A program made the translations under genes and the position numbers. 53,021 bases of DNA from Acidobacteriaceae bacterium (GTDB lineage: Bacteria; Acidobacteriota; Terriglobia; Terriglobales; Acidobacteriaceae), in NCBI GenBank assembly GCA_027307045.1, contig DAHUXR010000017.1:1-53021 (forward strand), in the 5' to 3' direction. This document shows positions 1-8,517 of this stretch, piece by piece. Within the stretch, counting starts at the first letter, position 1. Every line of letters starts with the position of its first letter. The notes beneath the pieces are model-generated. The model worked only from the letters and a program-made list of their open reading frames with translations, searched no databases and was not told the DNA's origin.

Positions 1-504
1 GGCTGGGACAACACGCCTGCCATCTATCCACACGGCGGGACATACTCCGTTGTCTTCAAGAACAACCATTACGGCGGGGCGGGATTCGGCGACTATTGCT
101 CTGATCCCAACTGGTGCCCGGACCGCTCGAACCCCAACGCTTCATTCCTGGGACCGGAACAGTACTTTGTTTCGCAATTTAATCACAGCCTAAACATTGA
201 GTGGAACTTCCAGAACACCAACACCAACAGCTGCACGCGCAATCCGGATGGAACGATCACGTGCGTTTCCGACCATCCGAATGGCTTTGAGTGGTGCGTG
301 AACGCGGCTGTGGTGGATGCAAATGGCGTGGTTTATGCCAATAGTGAAGACGGCAACCTCTACGCCATTGGCCAGGGCGGTGGTCTAATTCAGAACATCT
401 TCCAGAACCTTGCCATTGGCGCGGCTTATACTCCCGCCTCCATGGACAACAGCGGAAGGATCTATTCACAAAACGATGGATTCCTCTTTGTCGTGACCAA
501 GTAG
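1..504 (+). CDS. PQQ-like beta-propeller protein, C-terminal part
   Basis: The reading frame is open from the first base of the window and ends at the TAG at 502-504, so only the last 167 residues are present. The segment is rich in Gly, Asn and aromatic residues. It contains two blade-like repeats of the type 'VVYANSEDGNLYAIG' and 'GRIYSQNDGFLFVV', the Tyr-x-Asn/Gln-x-x-Asp-Gly-x-Leu-Tyr pattern of PQQ-type propellers such as BamB and quinoprotein dehydrogenases. Four cysteines lie in the stretch encoded at about 100-300. The family is usually exported; the signal peptide and the rest of the propeller lie upstream of the window. Whether it is an enzyme or a structural propeller cannot be told from this end. 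A strong terminator follows. Confidence 0.75.
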   Translation, partial: GWDNTPAIYPHGGTYSVVFKNNHYGGAGFGDYCSDPNWCPDRSNPNASFLGPEQYFVSQFNHSLNIEWNFQNTNTNSCTRNPDGTITCVSDHPNGFEWCVNAAVVDANGVVYANSEDGNLYAIGQGGGLIQNIFQNLAIGAAYTPASMDNSGRIYSQNDGFLFVVTK

Positions 505-555
505 TCCATCTCAATTCCCGGGCATTCGTAAGTTCCCGGCGTTCGTCCTGAAAGT

Positions 556-581
556 GAGGCCCGCTTCGGCGGGCCTCTTTT
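556..581 (+). terminator. Rho-independent terminator of the propeller gene
   Basis: A perfect 9-bp stem (GAGGCCCGC / GCGGGCCTC) closes a TTCG tetraloop at 565-568 and is followed by TTTT. It lies 52 bp after the propeller stop codon. The tmk gene comes in from the other strand, ending at 607; on that strand no T-run follows the stem, so the element mainly serves the + strand. Confidence 0.85.
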
Positions 582-606
582 CGTGCACCACGGAACGGTA
601 ATTCTC

Positions 607-1299
607 TCAGGGGGTCTTCTGCTTTGAGAGAGGTTTGCCTGAGAATAAACGCTCTTCCACGATGCCGATAATTTTCTTGTGTACGGTGGCAATAGCGTCG
701 GCTGCGTCCACGGGAATCACGCGTTGCGGGGCGCGCTTGGCGATGGCCATGTATGCCGCCAACACACGGTTATAAAACGCGCGGCTCTCTTTCTCAAACC
801 GGTTCTCGTCGTCCGCCATAGTTTTGGATTGTTCTACATTTCTGCGGCGGGCGCGCGCCACCGTGCGGGCCACGTCGGAGAGCATCAGGATGGTCAGATC
901 GGGCTGGAGATCATGGCAGAGCGTTTTATGCAATTGCAGCACGACCTCGCTGCCCAGCTCGCGTCCTCCGCCCTGGTAGGCTTCACTGGAGTCGGTAAAG
1001 CGGTCACATAGGACCCATTGCCCGCGTTCGAGGGCGGGAAGAATCTGCTCGTCAATATGCTGTGCGCGGTCGGCAAACATCAGGCCCAGTTCCGCGAGAG
1101 GCGATAAGCCTTCAGTGCGCGAACTAAGCAGGACGGTCCGCAACTTTTCGCCCAGAGCGGTACCGCCTGGTTCGCGGGTGGTGATCAGGTCAATGCCGCG
1201 GTCACGCAGGTGCGCAGCCAGGTTTTCCATCTGCGTGGATTTGCCCACGCCGTCCAGACCTTCAAAAGTGATAAATTTGCCGCGCTGTGGAAGAGGCAC
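607..1299 (-). CDS. tmk: Thymidylate kinase (dTMP kinase)
   Basis: Phosphorylates dTMP to dTDP with ATP in the cytoplasm, a required step of dTTP synthesis. The 230-residue product has the P-loop GLDGVGKST at residues 14-22, followed by the TREPGGT segment of the nucleotide-binding site and the DR(F/Y)xxSxxAYQGGGR region of thymidylate kinases. Length fits the family (about 205-230). The start is GTG at 1299, which places the P-loop at the usual distance from the N-terminus; I see only a weak ribosome site before it. The gene diverges from the small zinc-ribbon gene at 1382, leaving 82 bp for two promoters. Identification is firm. Confidence 0.95.
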   Translation of the reverse strand: MPLPQRGKFITFEGLDGVGKSTQMENLAAHLRDRGIDLITTREPGGTALGEKLRTVLLSSRTEGLSPLAELGLMFADRAQHIDEQILPALERGQWVLCDRFTDSSEAYQGGGRELGSEVVLQLHKTLCHDLQPDLTILMLSDVARTVARARRRNVEQSKTMADDENRFEKESRAFYNRVLAAYMAIAKRAPQRVIPVDAADAIATVHKKIIGIVEERLFSGKPLSKQKTP

Positions 1300-1381
1300 G
1301 ATAGAGATTTAATCATAAACCAGGGAGACAGCGAGGCCGCTTTGCGGCAAAATAACAGGTACAACTGCCGCGGAGGGACCA

Positions 1382-1633
1382 ATGCGACTTGGCGACGATA
1401 TCGACGATCATTGTTCGCGCTGCAAACGCACCACCGACCATTCTGTCGTATCGATGATGGGCGAAGAAGTACTGCGAACGCGCTGCCGCACCTGCAACAG
1501 CGAGCATAAATATCGCGGCAATAAAAGCCGCAGCAAAGAGATGACGGCCAAAGAAGCCTTCGATCACGTGCTGGCCAGCGTTACCGGCGCGCAGCCGGAA
1601 GCGCCATCTGCCACAAAAAGGAAAAAGAAATAA
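1382..1633 (+). CDS. Small two-CxxC zinc-ribbon-like protein
   Basis: An 83-residue protein with two cysteine pairs, CSRC near residue 11 and CRTC near residue 35. Together they can form a four-cysteine zinc ribbon. Between them is a short hydrophobic stretch; the C-terminus ends in a lysine/arginine tail (KRKKK), which suggests nucleic-acid contact. A clear ribosome site (GGAGGG at 1373-1378) precedes the ATG. I do not recognise a named family. Zinc-ribbon proteins of this size often accompany RNA polymerase, ribosomes or topoisomerases, but nothing in the context decides this. Confidence 0.7.
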   Translation: MRLGDDIDDHCSRCKRTTDHSVVSMMGEEVLRTRCRTCNSEHKYRGNKSRSKEMTAKEAFDHVLASVTGAQPEAPSATKRKKK

Positions 1634-1682
1634 CCCGGACACGAAGGGACTTTTTTCTAAAATCTCGAGCGGAGCGAAAGAT

Positions 1683-1719
1683 CCCTATCGGCAACCCGAC
1701 TTAAGGTGTGGCGATAGGG
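1683..1719. repeat. Intergenic inverted repeat
   Basis: Arms CCCTATCG (1683-1690) and CGATAGGG (1712-1719) flank 21 bases. It lies in the non-coding stretch between the zinc-ribbon gene and the M61 peptidase. No T-run follows, so it is more likely a palindromic intergenic repeat than a terminator. Confidence 0.5.
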
Positions 1720-1737
1720 GACCCTCGATGTTATACA

Positions 1738-1780
1738 GATCCCTCACCTGCAAAAACCGCAGCTTCGGGATTTCAGAAAA
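1738..1780 (+). repeat. GATCCCT...CGGGATTTCAGAAAA repeat, copy 1
   Basis: Starts with GATCCCTC and ends with CGGGATTTCAGAAAA. The same two ends, in the same orientation and closer together, occur at 3937-3967. The ends are partly complementary (ATCCC / GGGAT), so the element can fold. Non-coding. Confidence 0.5.
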
Positions 1781-1782
1781 TG

Positions 1783-1818
1783 CCCCTTGCGCTCCTTCGC
1801 GTGCTTTGCGGTTAATGG
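1783..1818 (+). repeat. ~35-bp dispersed repeat, copy 1
   Basis: Reads CCTTGCGCTCCTTCGCGTGC followed by TTTGCGGTTAATG. It aligns along its length with 7241-7276 (same strand) and with 9456-9494 and 11481-11516 (opposite strand); many of the differences are C/T changes. All four copies are in non-coding DNA. Confidence 0.6.
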
Positions 1819-1896
1819 TCCCGCTTGCCTTCCATCCCCCGGTTCTTTAGTCTGGGTTCGCTAATTTACGTTCGCTCCACGGAGAAGAACTCACTC

Positions 1897-3807
1897 ATGC
1901 CAAAATTCTTTCGACAGATAGCTTTATTCGTTTTACTCATTTCCGCGATCGCCAGTCCTGCCCAGAAACGTAAATCGCAGCCGGCTACCCGCACGGCGCC
2001 GTCGCAGCCGATCAAATTGATGGTCGACGCAACCCATGCGCCGGAAAAGATCCTGCATGCGCAGATGGATATTCCGGTAGCTGCGGGCGACGTAAAACTT
2101 GTTTACCCTAAATGGATTCCCGGCGAACATGGCCCCACCGGCCCCATCACCGATCTAACAGGCCTGCAGTTTTTCGCCGACGGCAAGCGGCTGACCTGGC
2201 GGCGCGATCTGGATGAGATGTACACAATCCATGTCACGGTGCCGCAAGGCGTCAGCACGCTGGAAGCAAAGCTGGATCTGGTGATGCCTGCGCCGCCGGA
2301 AGGCTTTTCGTCGGGCGTGTCGGCAACTACCCAGCTTGATATGCTTAGCTGGAACCAGGTTGTCCTCTACATTCCGGGAAAACACACCGACGATATTCCG
2401 GTCATTGCATCGCTCAAGCTGCCGGTGGGCTGGAAGTATGGAACGGCGTTGCCAGTGGCAGGTGAAAATGCGGGGCAAATCAATTTTCAGCAGGTATCGC
2501 TGACCACGCTTGTGGATTCGCCGGTGCTGGCCGGAGCGCACTTCCGCCGCATTCCGCTCACGCCTGACGGCCCGATCCAGCATTACATTGACGAGGTTTC
2601 CGACGGCGACGCCGCTTTACAAATGCCGCAACAGACCGTCGATCAATACAAGCGCCTGATAGCTGAAACCGGCGCTCTCTACGGTGCGCGCCACTATCGC
2701 GATTACCATTTTTTACTGACGCTCAGCGATCACACGGCGCATTTTGGGTTGGAACATCATGAGTCCAGCGATGATCGCGTAGCCGAGCGGACGATGATCG
2801 ATGACGATGCGCGCTGGCTCGAAGGGAGTCTTCTGCCGCATGAGATGACGCACTCCTGGAACGGAAAATATCGCCGTCCTAAAGGACTGGCAACGCCGGA
2901 TTATCAAGTGCCCATGGAGGGAGACCTGCTCTGGGTGTATGAAGGTCTCACGCAATATCTGGGAGATATTCTTGCGCCGCGCGCGGGCCTGTGGACCAGG
3001 CAGCAATTCCTGGATGAAACCGCGGAAACAGCCGCCGCGCTGGACCATACGCCGGGCCGTTCATGGCGTCCTTTGCAAGACACGGCCGACGCCGCGCAGC
3101 TTCTTTATAATGCCGCGCCTGAGTTTGAAAGCTGGCGCCGCAGTGTCGATTACTATCCAGAAGGCTTCCTGATCTGGCTGGAAGCGGACACGGTCATCCG
3201 GCAGCAGACAAAAGGCCAGAAGTCGATGACCGATTTCTGCCACATCTTCCATGGCGGCGGCAACACACCGCCCAAGGTGATCACTTACACGTTCGATGAC
3301 GTGGTGAAAACGCTTAACGAAGTCACACCATACGATTGGGCAAAATTCCTGCGCGACCGGCTCGATACTTACGGCCCGGGCGCGCCGCTGGGCGGCATCA
3401 CCAACAGCGGGTGGAAGCTGGTCTACGACGACAATCCCAGCGAGTTCACCAAAGCCATGGAAAAAGTCCGCAACGCCGTGGATGCGCGTTTTTCCATCGG
3501 GCTCTCACTCGACGACAAGGGTGGTATTCATGATGTGATCTATGACAGTCCCGCTTGGAAGGCCGGCATTGCGCCGGGAACCACGCTGGTGGCCGTGAAT
3601 GGCAGAAAGTTCGATCCCGACATTCTGCGCGATGCGCTGAAAGCAGGGAAGGGAAACGGCCCGAACCTGGAACTGCTGGTAATGAACGGCGATTACTACA
3701 AAACATTCACGCTCAACTACCACGATGGCGAGAAGTACGCTCACCTGGTGCGCGATGAATCAAAGCCGGACGTGCTGAGTGAGATCATCAAGCCGCTGGC
3801 GAAGTAA
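1897..3807 (+). CDS. Exported M61 family (glycyl aminopeptidase-type) metallopeptidase with PDZ domain
   Basis: A 636-residue exported peptidase. An N-terminal signal peptide (MPKFFRQIALFVLLISAIAS) is followed by an all-beta N-terminal domain and a gluzincin catalytic domain. The zinc motif HEMTH is at residues 315-319 and the third ligand, the Glu of WVYEGLTQY, is E349; both fit family M61, which removes N-terminal Gly/Ala residues. A PDZ domain covers roughly residues 525-610 ('SIGLSLDDKGGIHDVIYDSP...AGIAPG'). The ATG at 1897 is chosen because GGAGAA sits at 1881-1886 and the signal peptide starts there; an upstream in-frame ATG at 1825 would bury the signal. Substrate unknown, probably periplasmic peptides. 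Confidence 0.92.
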   Translation: MPKFFRQIALFVLLISAIASPAQKRKSQPATRTAPSQPIKLMVDATHAPEKILHAQMDIPVAAGDVKLVYPKWIPGEHGPTGPITDLTGLQFFADGKRLTWRRDLDEMYTIHVTVPQGVSTLEAKLDLVMPAPPEGFSSGVSATTQLDMLSWNQVVLYIPGKHTDDIPVIASLKLPVGWKYGTALPVAGENAGQINFQQVSLTTLVDSPVLAGAHFRRIPLTPDGPIQHYIDEVSDGDAALQMPQQTVDQYKRLIAETGALYGARHYRDYHFLLTLSDHTAHFGLEHHESSDDRVAERTMIDDDARWLEGSLLPHEMTHSWNGKYRRPKGLATPDYQVPMEGDLLWVYEGLTQYLGDILAPRAGLWTRQQFLDETAETAAALDHTPGRSWRPLQDTADAAQLLYNAAPEFESWRRSVDYYPEGFLIWLEADTVIRQQTKGQKSMTDFCHIFHGGGNTPPKVITYTFDDVVKTLNEVTPYDWAKFLRDRLDTYGPGAPLGGITNSGWKLVYDDNPSEFTKAMEKVRNAVDARFSIGLSLDDKGGIHDVIYDSPAWKAGIAPGTTLVAVNGRKFDPDILRDALKAGKGNGPNLELLVMNGDYYKTFTLNYHDGEKYAHLVRDESKPDVLSEIIKPLAK

Positions 3808-3936
3808 CGGCTTGTGAAATCCCGAACCCGCGCAGCTAGCCTGTGACGTGCTGGGTAAACGTGGTGCGCGGGTGAGGGAACCCTTTCGCCGGAATCAGCT
3901 TAAGGGAATATGCCTGAACTGCTTGATGAGGGTAGC

Positions 3937-3967
3937 GATCCCTCGCTACGCTCGGGATTTCAGAAAA
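3937..3967 (+). repeat. GATCCCT...CGGGATTTCAGAAAA repeat, copy 2
   Basis: Shares both ends with the element at 1738-1780, with a shorter middle (CGCTACGCT). Lies just beyond the 3' end of the PIG-L gene, between two convergent genes. Confidence 0.5.
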
Positions 3968-3977
3968 AATCCTTCGA

Positions 3978-4727
3978 TCATCCAACATCTTCAACCCCCG
4001 CAAACAGGTCCGTTTCCGTTGCCAGCTTGCTTGGCCTTACGCTGTTGGCCAGGTGAAACACTTCTGTCTTGCCGCGCTTACGGATGGTCTCTTCAAAAAA
4101 GCCGAACAGCGGCGCTTGCGACGTATGCAGCTTAAAAGCTGCAATCTTGGCATCGATTTCATGCTGGTTCAGTTCGATGATGGTGGTGGTGGGCGCAAGC
4201 GAAACGGGCTGGCGATCGGGCATGGTAAACAGGGCCGTGGCGTAATAAAGCTTTTGCGTGCGATGTGGCGCAAGTCCATTTTCCAGTTGGTCGGCAAAAC
4301 GATTCGTCCGTCCGGCCCAATGGCAGGCCATGGTGGCAAAGACAGAAACCATGGAGTGGTCCGGGTGCGCGGTAATAGCGCCTTCTGTTCCCATGGTCAT
4401 CACCACGTGCGGACGCAGCTCACGAACGCGGCGAGTTAGGTCGGCCACTACCGAGTAAAAATCCTGTCGGTCGAGCTTGCCATCGGGATAGTCGAGCACG
4501 GTTCCGTGGCTTACTTTCAGCAATTTGCAGGCGGCCTGGAATTCCAGGCGGCGGGCGGCGGAAAGTTCATCGTCAGACTTGGCCGCGCCGCGGTGCGTGG
4601 CCGCCTGGCCGGGCGTAAGACATACGACATGGGTTTCCACGCCACGTTCGGCGTAGCGCAAAAGAGTGCCGCCAAAGCTGCCGGCTTCGTCGTCAGGATG
4701 GGCGGTAAAACATAAGAGCCGAAGCAT
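3978..4727 (-). CDS. PIG-L/LmbE family N-acetylglucosaminyl deacetylase
   Basis: Zinc-dependent deacetylase of the PIG-L/LmbE superfamily, whose members remove the acetyl group from GlcNAc-containing conjugates (BshB in bacillithiol synthesis, MshB, antibiotic enzymes). The 249-residue protein starts directly with the fold's first strand. The metal/catalytic motif HPDDE is at residues 10-14, with the typical 'GGTLLRYAERGVETHVVCLT' continuation and a second histidine motif TAHPDHS in the middle. No signal peptide, so cytoplasmic. No bshA or bshC lies in this window, so a bacillithiol role cannot be argued. The gene converges on the M61 peptidase gene and diverges from the exported protein at 4823. 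Confidence 0.9.
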   Translation of the reverse strand: MLRLLCFTAHPDDEAGSFGGTLLRYAERGVETHVVCLTPGQAATHRGAAKSDDELSAARRLEFQAACKLLKVSHGTVLDYPDGKLDRQDFYSVVADLTRRVRELRPHVVMTMGTEGAITAHPDHSMVSVFATMACHWAGRTNRFADQLENGLAPHRTQKLYYATALFTMPDRQPVSLAPTTTIIELNQHEIDAKIAAFKLHTSQAPLFGFFEETIRKRGKTEVFHLANSVRPSKLATETDLFAGVEDVG

Positions 4728-4822
4728 CTTTTTTCTCTTTATCCTTCTCTCATCTGGTGAGCTTCTTGTGTATCACGCCCGGCCGTTTCATGCCACACGC
4801 CGGAAGCCGGAAAAGAGCTGCC

Positions 4823-5419
4823 ATGCAACCCCGAGCAATTACTTTGAGTGGCCTTCTCTTGATTGTTGCCGGTTTGGCCGTTGCCGCGGCGCCCAGAAAC
4901 TCGGTCAAGCCAGTGCCCGGCCTGCGTTCCAACATGCCCGCCGGGTATGCCGTGATCATGCTCAAGCCATCAAAAGCCACGCTATCCCTGCTTGGCCTGA
5001 TCGAGTGCCCGGAACTGGAAGGCGCACAGCTTGTGGCGGAAGGCACACATAAAAGGCTCGTCTCCACGGATGGCGCAACCATCCGGCAGTTTCCCCAGCG
5101 GTTCAGTTTTCGGATTACCGCATCTCTCAAAAAACTTTTTAGCGAAGGACCGGGCGCGTCTGTTGATGTACCTGGTGATCCCCGGGAATTGCTGCTTAAG
5201 TTGAAATTCCGCGTCCGCGCTTATAACGGCCTGGAGGTGCGGGAGATCATTCCGCAATCCATTGAAATGATTGGCGTGCCGGCAGACGTGCCTTATGACG
5301 AGCGCGTCTATCGCATAAATATCGATACAGGAAATCTTCCCGTCACTGACCGCATGATCGTTGAAATCTTTTCGCCGCAAGGCGAGCTTCTGATGCATTT
5401 TCCTTTTAGTCTGCTTTAA
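4823..5419 (+). CDS. Exported protein of unknown function
   Basis: A 198-residue protein starting with a signal peptide (MQPRAITLSGLLLIVAGLAVAAA). The mature part is beta-rich and polar, with no cysteine pair or catalytic motif that I recognise. The ATG at 4823 is preferred because it begins the signal peptide and has an AAAGAG stretch upstream; an in-frame ATG at 4757 would add 22 residues ahead of the signal. It diverges from the PIG-L gene and converges on the patatin gene with 11 bp between stop codons. Function unknown. Confidence 0.7.
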   Translation: MQPRAITLSGLLLIVAGLAVAAAPRNSVKPVPGLRSNMPAGYAVIMLKPSKATLSLLGLIECPELEGAQLVAEGTHKRLVSTDGATIRQFPQRFSFRITASLKKLFSEGPGASVDVPGDPRELLLKLKFRVRAYNGLEVREIIPQSIEMIGVPADVPYDERVYRINIDTGNLPVTDRMIVEIFSPQGELLMHFPFSLL

Positions 5420-5430
5420 CTTTTCCCGTT

Positions 5431-6402
5431 TCAGCTCTTTAAAGGAGTTGGCTGCGTGGCGGACTGCCAGTCTGGTTGCGGAACTATCGGTGCGGTAAAT
5501 GCCGCGTCCGGCGCTGGTGCGTTGACCACGGCAGGCGCAGGCATCCATGCGCGGATCTCCGGCATGGCGGCGCGCGCGGCCACTTCTCCGCAGCGGATCA
5601 AATCCGGGGCGCGCACAAAGTCATCGTAAGCGAACTCGCCGATCTCCGGTTGCAGCACAATGTCAGACGCGGCCTTCCACGGCCCGCACATCCGCTCCTG
5701 CGCAATCGAAAAACATTGTCCAATCACGTCAAATACGTGGCGTGGGCCGCCGGGCTTGACCCAGTGCGCCGCCAGGTGGACTGAGATAACGCGCTCCGCG
5801 CCCATATCCCGCAGGGGAGTGGCCGGAACCGAGTGCGCCAGAAGCCCATCGACGAGCAACTGCCCGCCGATTCTTACCGGTTGGAACATTCCAGGATAAG
5901 CGCAGCTGGCGCGCACAGGATCCACCAGGTCACCCTTGGTAAAGACCACGGCATCGCCGGTGATAATGTCAGTGGCGGCAATGGCCATGGGAATTTTCAG
6001 CTCTTCAAAGGTTTTGCAGCGCAGCACCTTGCGCAGGAAGACAGACATTTTGTCATTGCTGAAGAGTCCAAAGCGTGAGAAGGTCCATCGGGAGAAATCT
6101 TTGAATCGGACCAGGGCCGCTACTTCTTCCAATTCTTTGGCGCTGATGCCGCTGGCATAAGCCGCGCCGATGACCGATCCAACGCTGGTGCCGGCAATAA
6201 AGTCCACCGGAATGTTTTCCTCTTCCAGGACTTTAAGAATACCGATATGCGCCAGTCCGCGGGCAAAACCTCCGCCCAGCGCAATGCCGACTTTGGGAAT
6301 CCGCGGCGGCTCAACGGGGGGCGCTGCAGGAACAGTTTGGCGGGCAAGTTCTCGTCCCAGGGCGCGAACGGAACGTACGATTCTATTCAGCTGATTCTTC
6401 AA
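5431..6402 (-). CDS. Patatin-like phospholipase
   Basis: A 323-residue patatin-domain lipid acyl hydrolase. The oxyanion loop GGGFARG is at residues 43-49, the nucleophile elbow GTSVG at 71-75 (Ser73), and the catalytic Asp in VDG near residue 195, which together form the Ser-Asp dyad. The first ~36 residues are basic and proline-rich, and the C-terminal ~30 are Ala/Pro-rich. No signal peptide, so cytosolic or membrane-peripheral. The start is TTG at 6402: AAGGAG stands 6 bp before it, a better site than any downstream ATG. It resembles the RssA/YchK-type bacterial patatins. Lipid substrate unknown. Confidence 0.9.
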   Translation of the reverse strand: MKNQLNRIVRSVRALGRELARQTVPAAPPVEPPRIPKVGIALGGGFARGLAHIGILKVLEEENIPVDFIAGTSVGSVIGAAYASGISAKELEEVAALVRFKDFSRWTFSRFGLFSNDKMSVFLRKVLRCKTFEELKIPMAIAATDIITGDAVVFTKGDLVDPVRASCAYPGMFQPVRIGGQLLVDGLLAHSVPATPLRDMGAERVISVHLAAHWVKPGGPRHVFDVIGQCFSIAQERMCGPWKAASDIVLQPEIGEFAYDDFVRAPDLIRCGEVAARAAMPEIRAWMPAPAVVNAPAPDAAFTAPIVPQPDWQSATQPTPLKS

Positions 6403-6656
6403 CGGCGCTCCTTAAACCTGGACTTGCCGCAACCAGATTGCACCTTTAGCGTAAGATGCTGGTTAATCGAAAGCGTTTGTACAGTAAGTTAAACCGTAAC
6501 CATGAACTATTAGTTTCACTGTTTTTCGGCTGAATTGCAGGCAACTTGGCATAACGTTGGTAACTTCAAAACCGGCCCAAAATGGGCACTGGAAGTCTTT
6601 AAAATGGCCTGTTTAACCTTATTTTCAGTGTTCGGGCAGATACTCTCTTGACCAAA

Positions 6657-7130
6657 ATGGTGCGTGAATTTTCCGCCGGCGCGCTGGTTTTGCGATACAT
6701 GCAGAAGCAGTGGTGGGTCGCCGTGATTGAGCCCGGCCGCGAAGGCGAGCCCGAAGACCGTAAAAACGTTGTCGCCCTGCCCAAAGGCAACGTGGACGCT
6801 GGAGAGAAGCCGGCGGAAACCGCGTTGCGTGAAGTCCATGAAGAAACCGGCCTCAAGGCCACTCTCGTCGCCAAACTGGGCGACATCAAGTATGTCTATG
6901 TGCGCAAATGGGCCGGCAATGTAAAGGCATTCAAGATCGTGTCATTCTTTCTTACCAAATATCAGTCCGGCCAGATTGATAACGTGACGGCTGCCATGCG
7001 GCATGAAGTCCGCCGAGCCTACTGGCTGCCGCTTTCCGAGACTCCCGGCAAACTCAGTTACAACGGCGAGCGCCAGATGGCGGAAAAAGCTCTCCAATAC
7101 ATTGAATCTCATCCGGACGAACTGGATTGA
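6657..7130 (+). CDS. Nudix hydrolase
   Basis: Nudix enzymes hydrolyse nucleoside diphosphates linked to another group. The 157-residue protein carries a full Nudix box from residue 44 to 66 (G-x5-E-x7-REVHEETGL), with the catalytic REVHEE intact. The N-terminal segment 'REFSAGALVLRY' and the Lys in 'LPKGNVD' resemble the Ap4A hydrolase/MutT-like group. A TTG nine bases upstream (6648) is an alternative start adding three residues. It diverges from the patatin gene with about 250 bp between. Substrate cannot be predicted. Confidence 0.9.
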   Translation: MVREFSAGALVLRYMQKQWWVAVIEPGREGEPEDRKNVVALPKGNVDAGEKPAETALREVHEETGLKATLVAKLGDIKYVYVRKWAGNVKAFKIVSFFLTKYQSGQIDNVTAAMRHEVRRAYWLPLSETPGKLSYNGERQMAEKALQYIESHPDELD

Positions 7131-7172
7131 TTTTTTGCCGTGCGGGCGCTCACCAGTGAAAAGTTCAGGAGC

Positions 7173-7190
7173 GCAGGCGCCCTCGCCTGC
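7173..7190. repeat. Hairpin after the Nudix gene
   Basis: Perfect 7-bp arms GCAGGCG (7173-7179) and CGCCTGC (7184-7190) with a CCCT loop, 42 bp past the Nudix stop. No T-run follows. A similar CGCAGGC/GCCTGCG hairpin occurs at 9792-9812. It is either a weak terminator or a palindromic intergenic repeat. Confidence 0.45.
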
Positions 7191-7240
7191 GAAAGGTTGC
7201 GTTGCGGGCAGTAACGCTAGCTTGTCATTTAGCGGCAGTT

Positions 7241-7276
7241 TTCCTTTGTGATCCTTCGTGTACTTTGTGGTAAAAG
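7241..7276 (+). repeat. ~35-bp dispersed repeat, copy 2
   Basis: Reads TTCCTTTGTGATCCTTCGTG followed by TACTTTGTGGTAAAAG. It is the same element as 1783-1818. It lies 29 bp before the start codon of the small protein at 7305, so it may be in that gene's leader. Confidence 0.6.
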
Positions 7277-7304
7277 ATATTGGGTTCCGACCGGAGATGA
7301 GCAA

Positions 7305-7553
7305 ATGCCTGAAGGCTACTATGTCCCTTTTTCCGCTGTAGTGGATGCGCCTTACTGGCACTACAAATTTGGCCAGGGCCCCAAAGCGAATAATTCCGCC
7401 GGTATCATCCCCAAAGGCGGTCTTATCCACGTGCAAGGACCGGCAGGAGCCTGGGGTGGGACCCACCAGAGCGCGTATCTGATGGGCGTTGGACGAATCA
7501 TCGTAAAGATTGGCGACTTTCAGCCAGCGCCTGCAGTCACGACAAATTCCTGA
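7305..7553 (+). CDS. Small protein of unknown function
   Basis: An 82-residue protein beginning MPEGYYVPFSAVV, rich in Gly, Pro, Tyr and Trp, with 'PYWHYKFGQGP' and 'VQGPAGAWGGTHQ'. No signal peptide, membrane segment or cysteine. GGAG at about 7292 supports the ATG at 7305. I do not recognise it. It converges on the exported protein at 7572 with 18 bp between. Confidence 0.55.
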   Translation: MPEGYYVPFSAVVDAPYWHYKFGQGPKANNSAGIIPKGGLIHVQGPAGAWGGTHQSAYLMGVGRIIVKIGDFQPAPAVTTNS

Positions 7554-7571
7554 GCGCGATTTTCGCGGCGC

Positions 7572-8381
7572 TCAGTGGCTTTTTACTTCATGCTCAGAGA
7601 ATGCCAATTCCATGTGCGTTGGCGCGCCGTCCATTACACTATCCAGCACCAGGTTGACCGGGAGTTGCAGCCCGCTGATAGGCTGGTGATCAATTTTGAG
7701 CGCCAGCTTTACCACGCCCGGTCCTGACGTTGGTTTGTAATCCGCGTCATAACCCGTAAGGACAAACCCTTTTGCCGTGTGCACAAATTGGGGGCGCACC
7801 GAGCTGGCAAAGTCCGCCGAACTTACCTTGATATCGGTGATGATCAGGTTTTTGCCCATCATGGTAACCACGTCCGCCGCTCCATCTTTGTAAGAAAGCC
7901 GGTATTGCGTGCCCAGATCTTCCAGTTTGTAGGGAGTGTCGGCAGCCGGCAGGGGAGAGTGCAGCATGAACAACGACCATGTTGTGAAAAAGCCGTTGAT
8001 GGCCTGGTCCATGCCGGAATAGATATCTTCAAAGCCCTTGCGCTGCTGTTCATTCGATGGCGCGGTGTCCGTCTGGTGCGTCACCGTTACTTTGTCCGTT
8101 CGGTCCAGCAGCATGGAAAAATGTATTCCGTTCAAAAGCTTTAGCCCGGCTTGTGCGGCGGCAGGATCGGACGCGAGCTGGTCTTTGAGCATCGGCGCCC
8201 AATTCGGCTTCACGGTGGCTCGGAACTCGTCGAGTCCCGCCGCGCGCAGGCTGTAATATGCATGCCGCGCATCTTCAAGCACCTTCTTGCTATCGGCCAC
8301 CTGCGTCTGGGATTGGGCCATTGAGACAAGAGAGCAGGCCATCAGCAACGGCAGGCAAAGTTTGCGCCAGCTAGGTTTCAT
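7572..8381 (-). CDS. Exported protein of unknown function
   Basis: A 269-residue protein with a signal peptide (MKPSWRKLCLPLLMACSLVS, cleavage near AQSQT). A helical N-terminal part ('LEDARHAYYSLRAAGLDEF') precedes a beta-rich C-terminal half with regular strand-turn patterns. No catalytic motif or cysteine pair is visible in the mature part. The ATG at 8381 is preferred over the one four codons earlier (8393) because it starts the signal peptide. A periplasmic or outer-membrane-associated role is likely but undefined. Confidence 0.7.
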   Translation of the reverse strand: MKPSWRKLCLPLLMACSLVSMAQSQTQVADSKKVLEDARHAYYSLRAAGLDEFRATVKPNWAPMLKDQLASDPAAAQAGLKLLNGIHFSMLLDRTDKVTVTHQTDTAPSNEQQRKGFEDIYSGMDQAINGFFTTWSLFMLHSPLPAADTPYKLEDLGTQYRLSYKDGAADVVTMMGKNLIITDIKVSSADFASSVRPQFVHTAKGFVLTGYDADYKPTSGPGVVKLALKIDHQPISGLQLPVNLVLDSVMDGAPTHMELAFSEHEVKSH

Positions 8382-8517
8382 AAAAAACTCCAAAATTTGT
8401 CTTAGGGCTGTTCCTAATTATGGCCTTCTTTGTTCGCGGAAAGCAGCGGAATCACAACTGGCCACGTTACTGAGGTTTAGCGGGGGGTGTATAAAAGCGG
8501 TTTTTAAGCTGCTTCGC

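Noticed and set aside
3978..4727. PIG-L deacetylase and the DinB-fold protein (16232) as a bacillithiol pathway.
   Set aside because: Both families are broad, the genes are 12 kb apart, and no bshA or bshC is present in the window.
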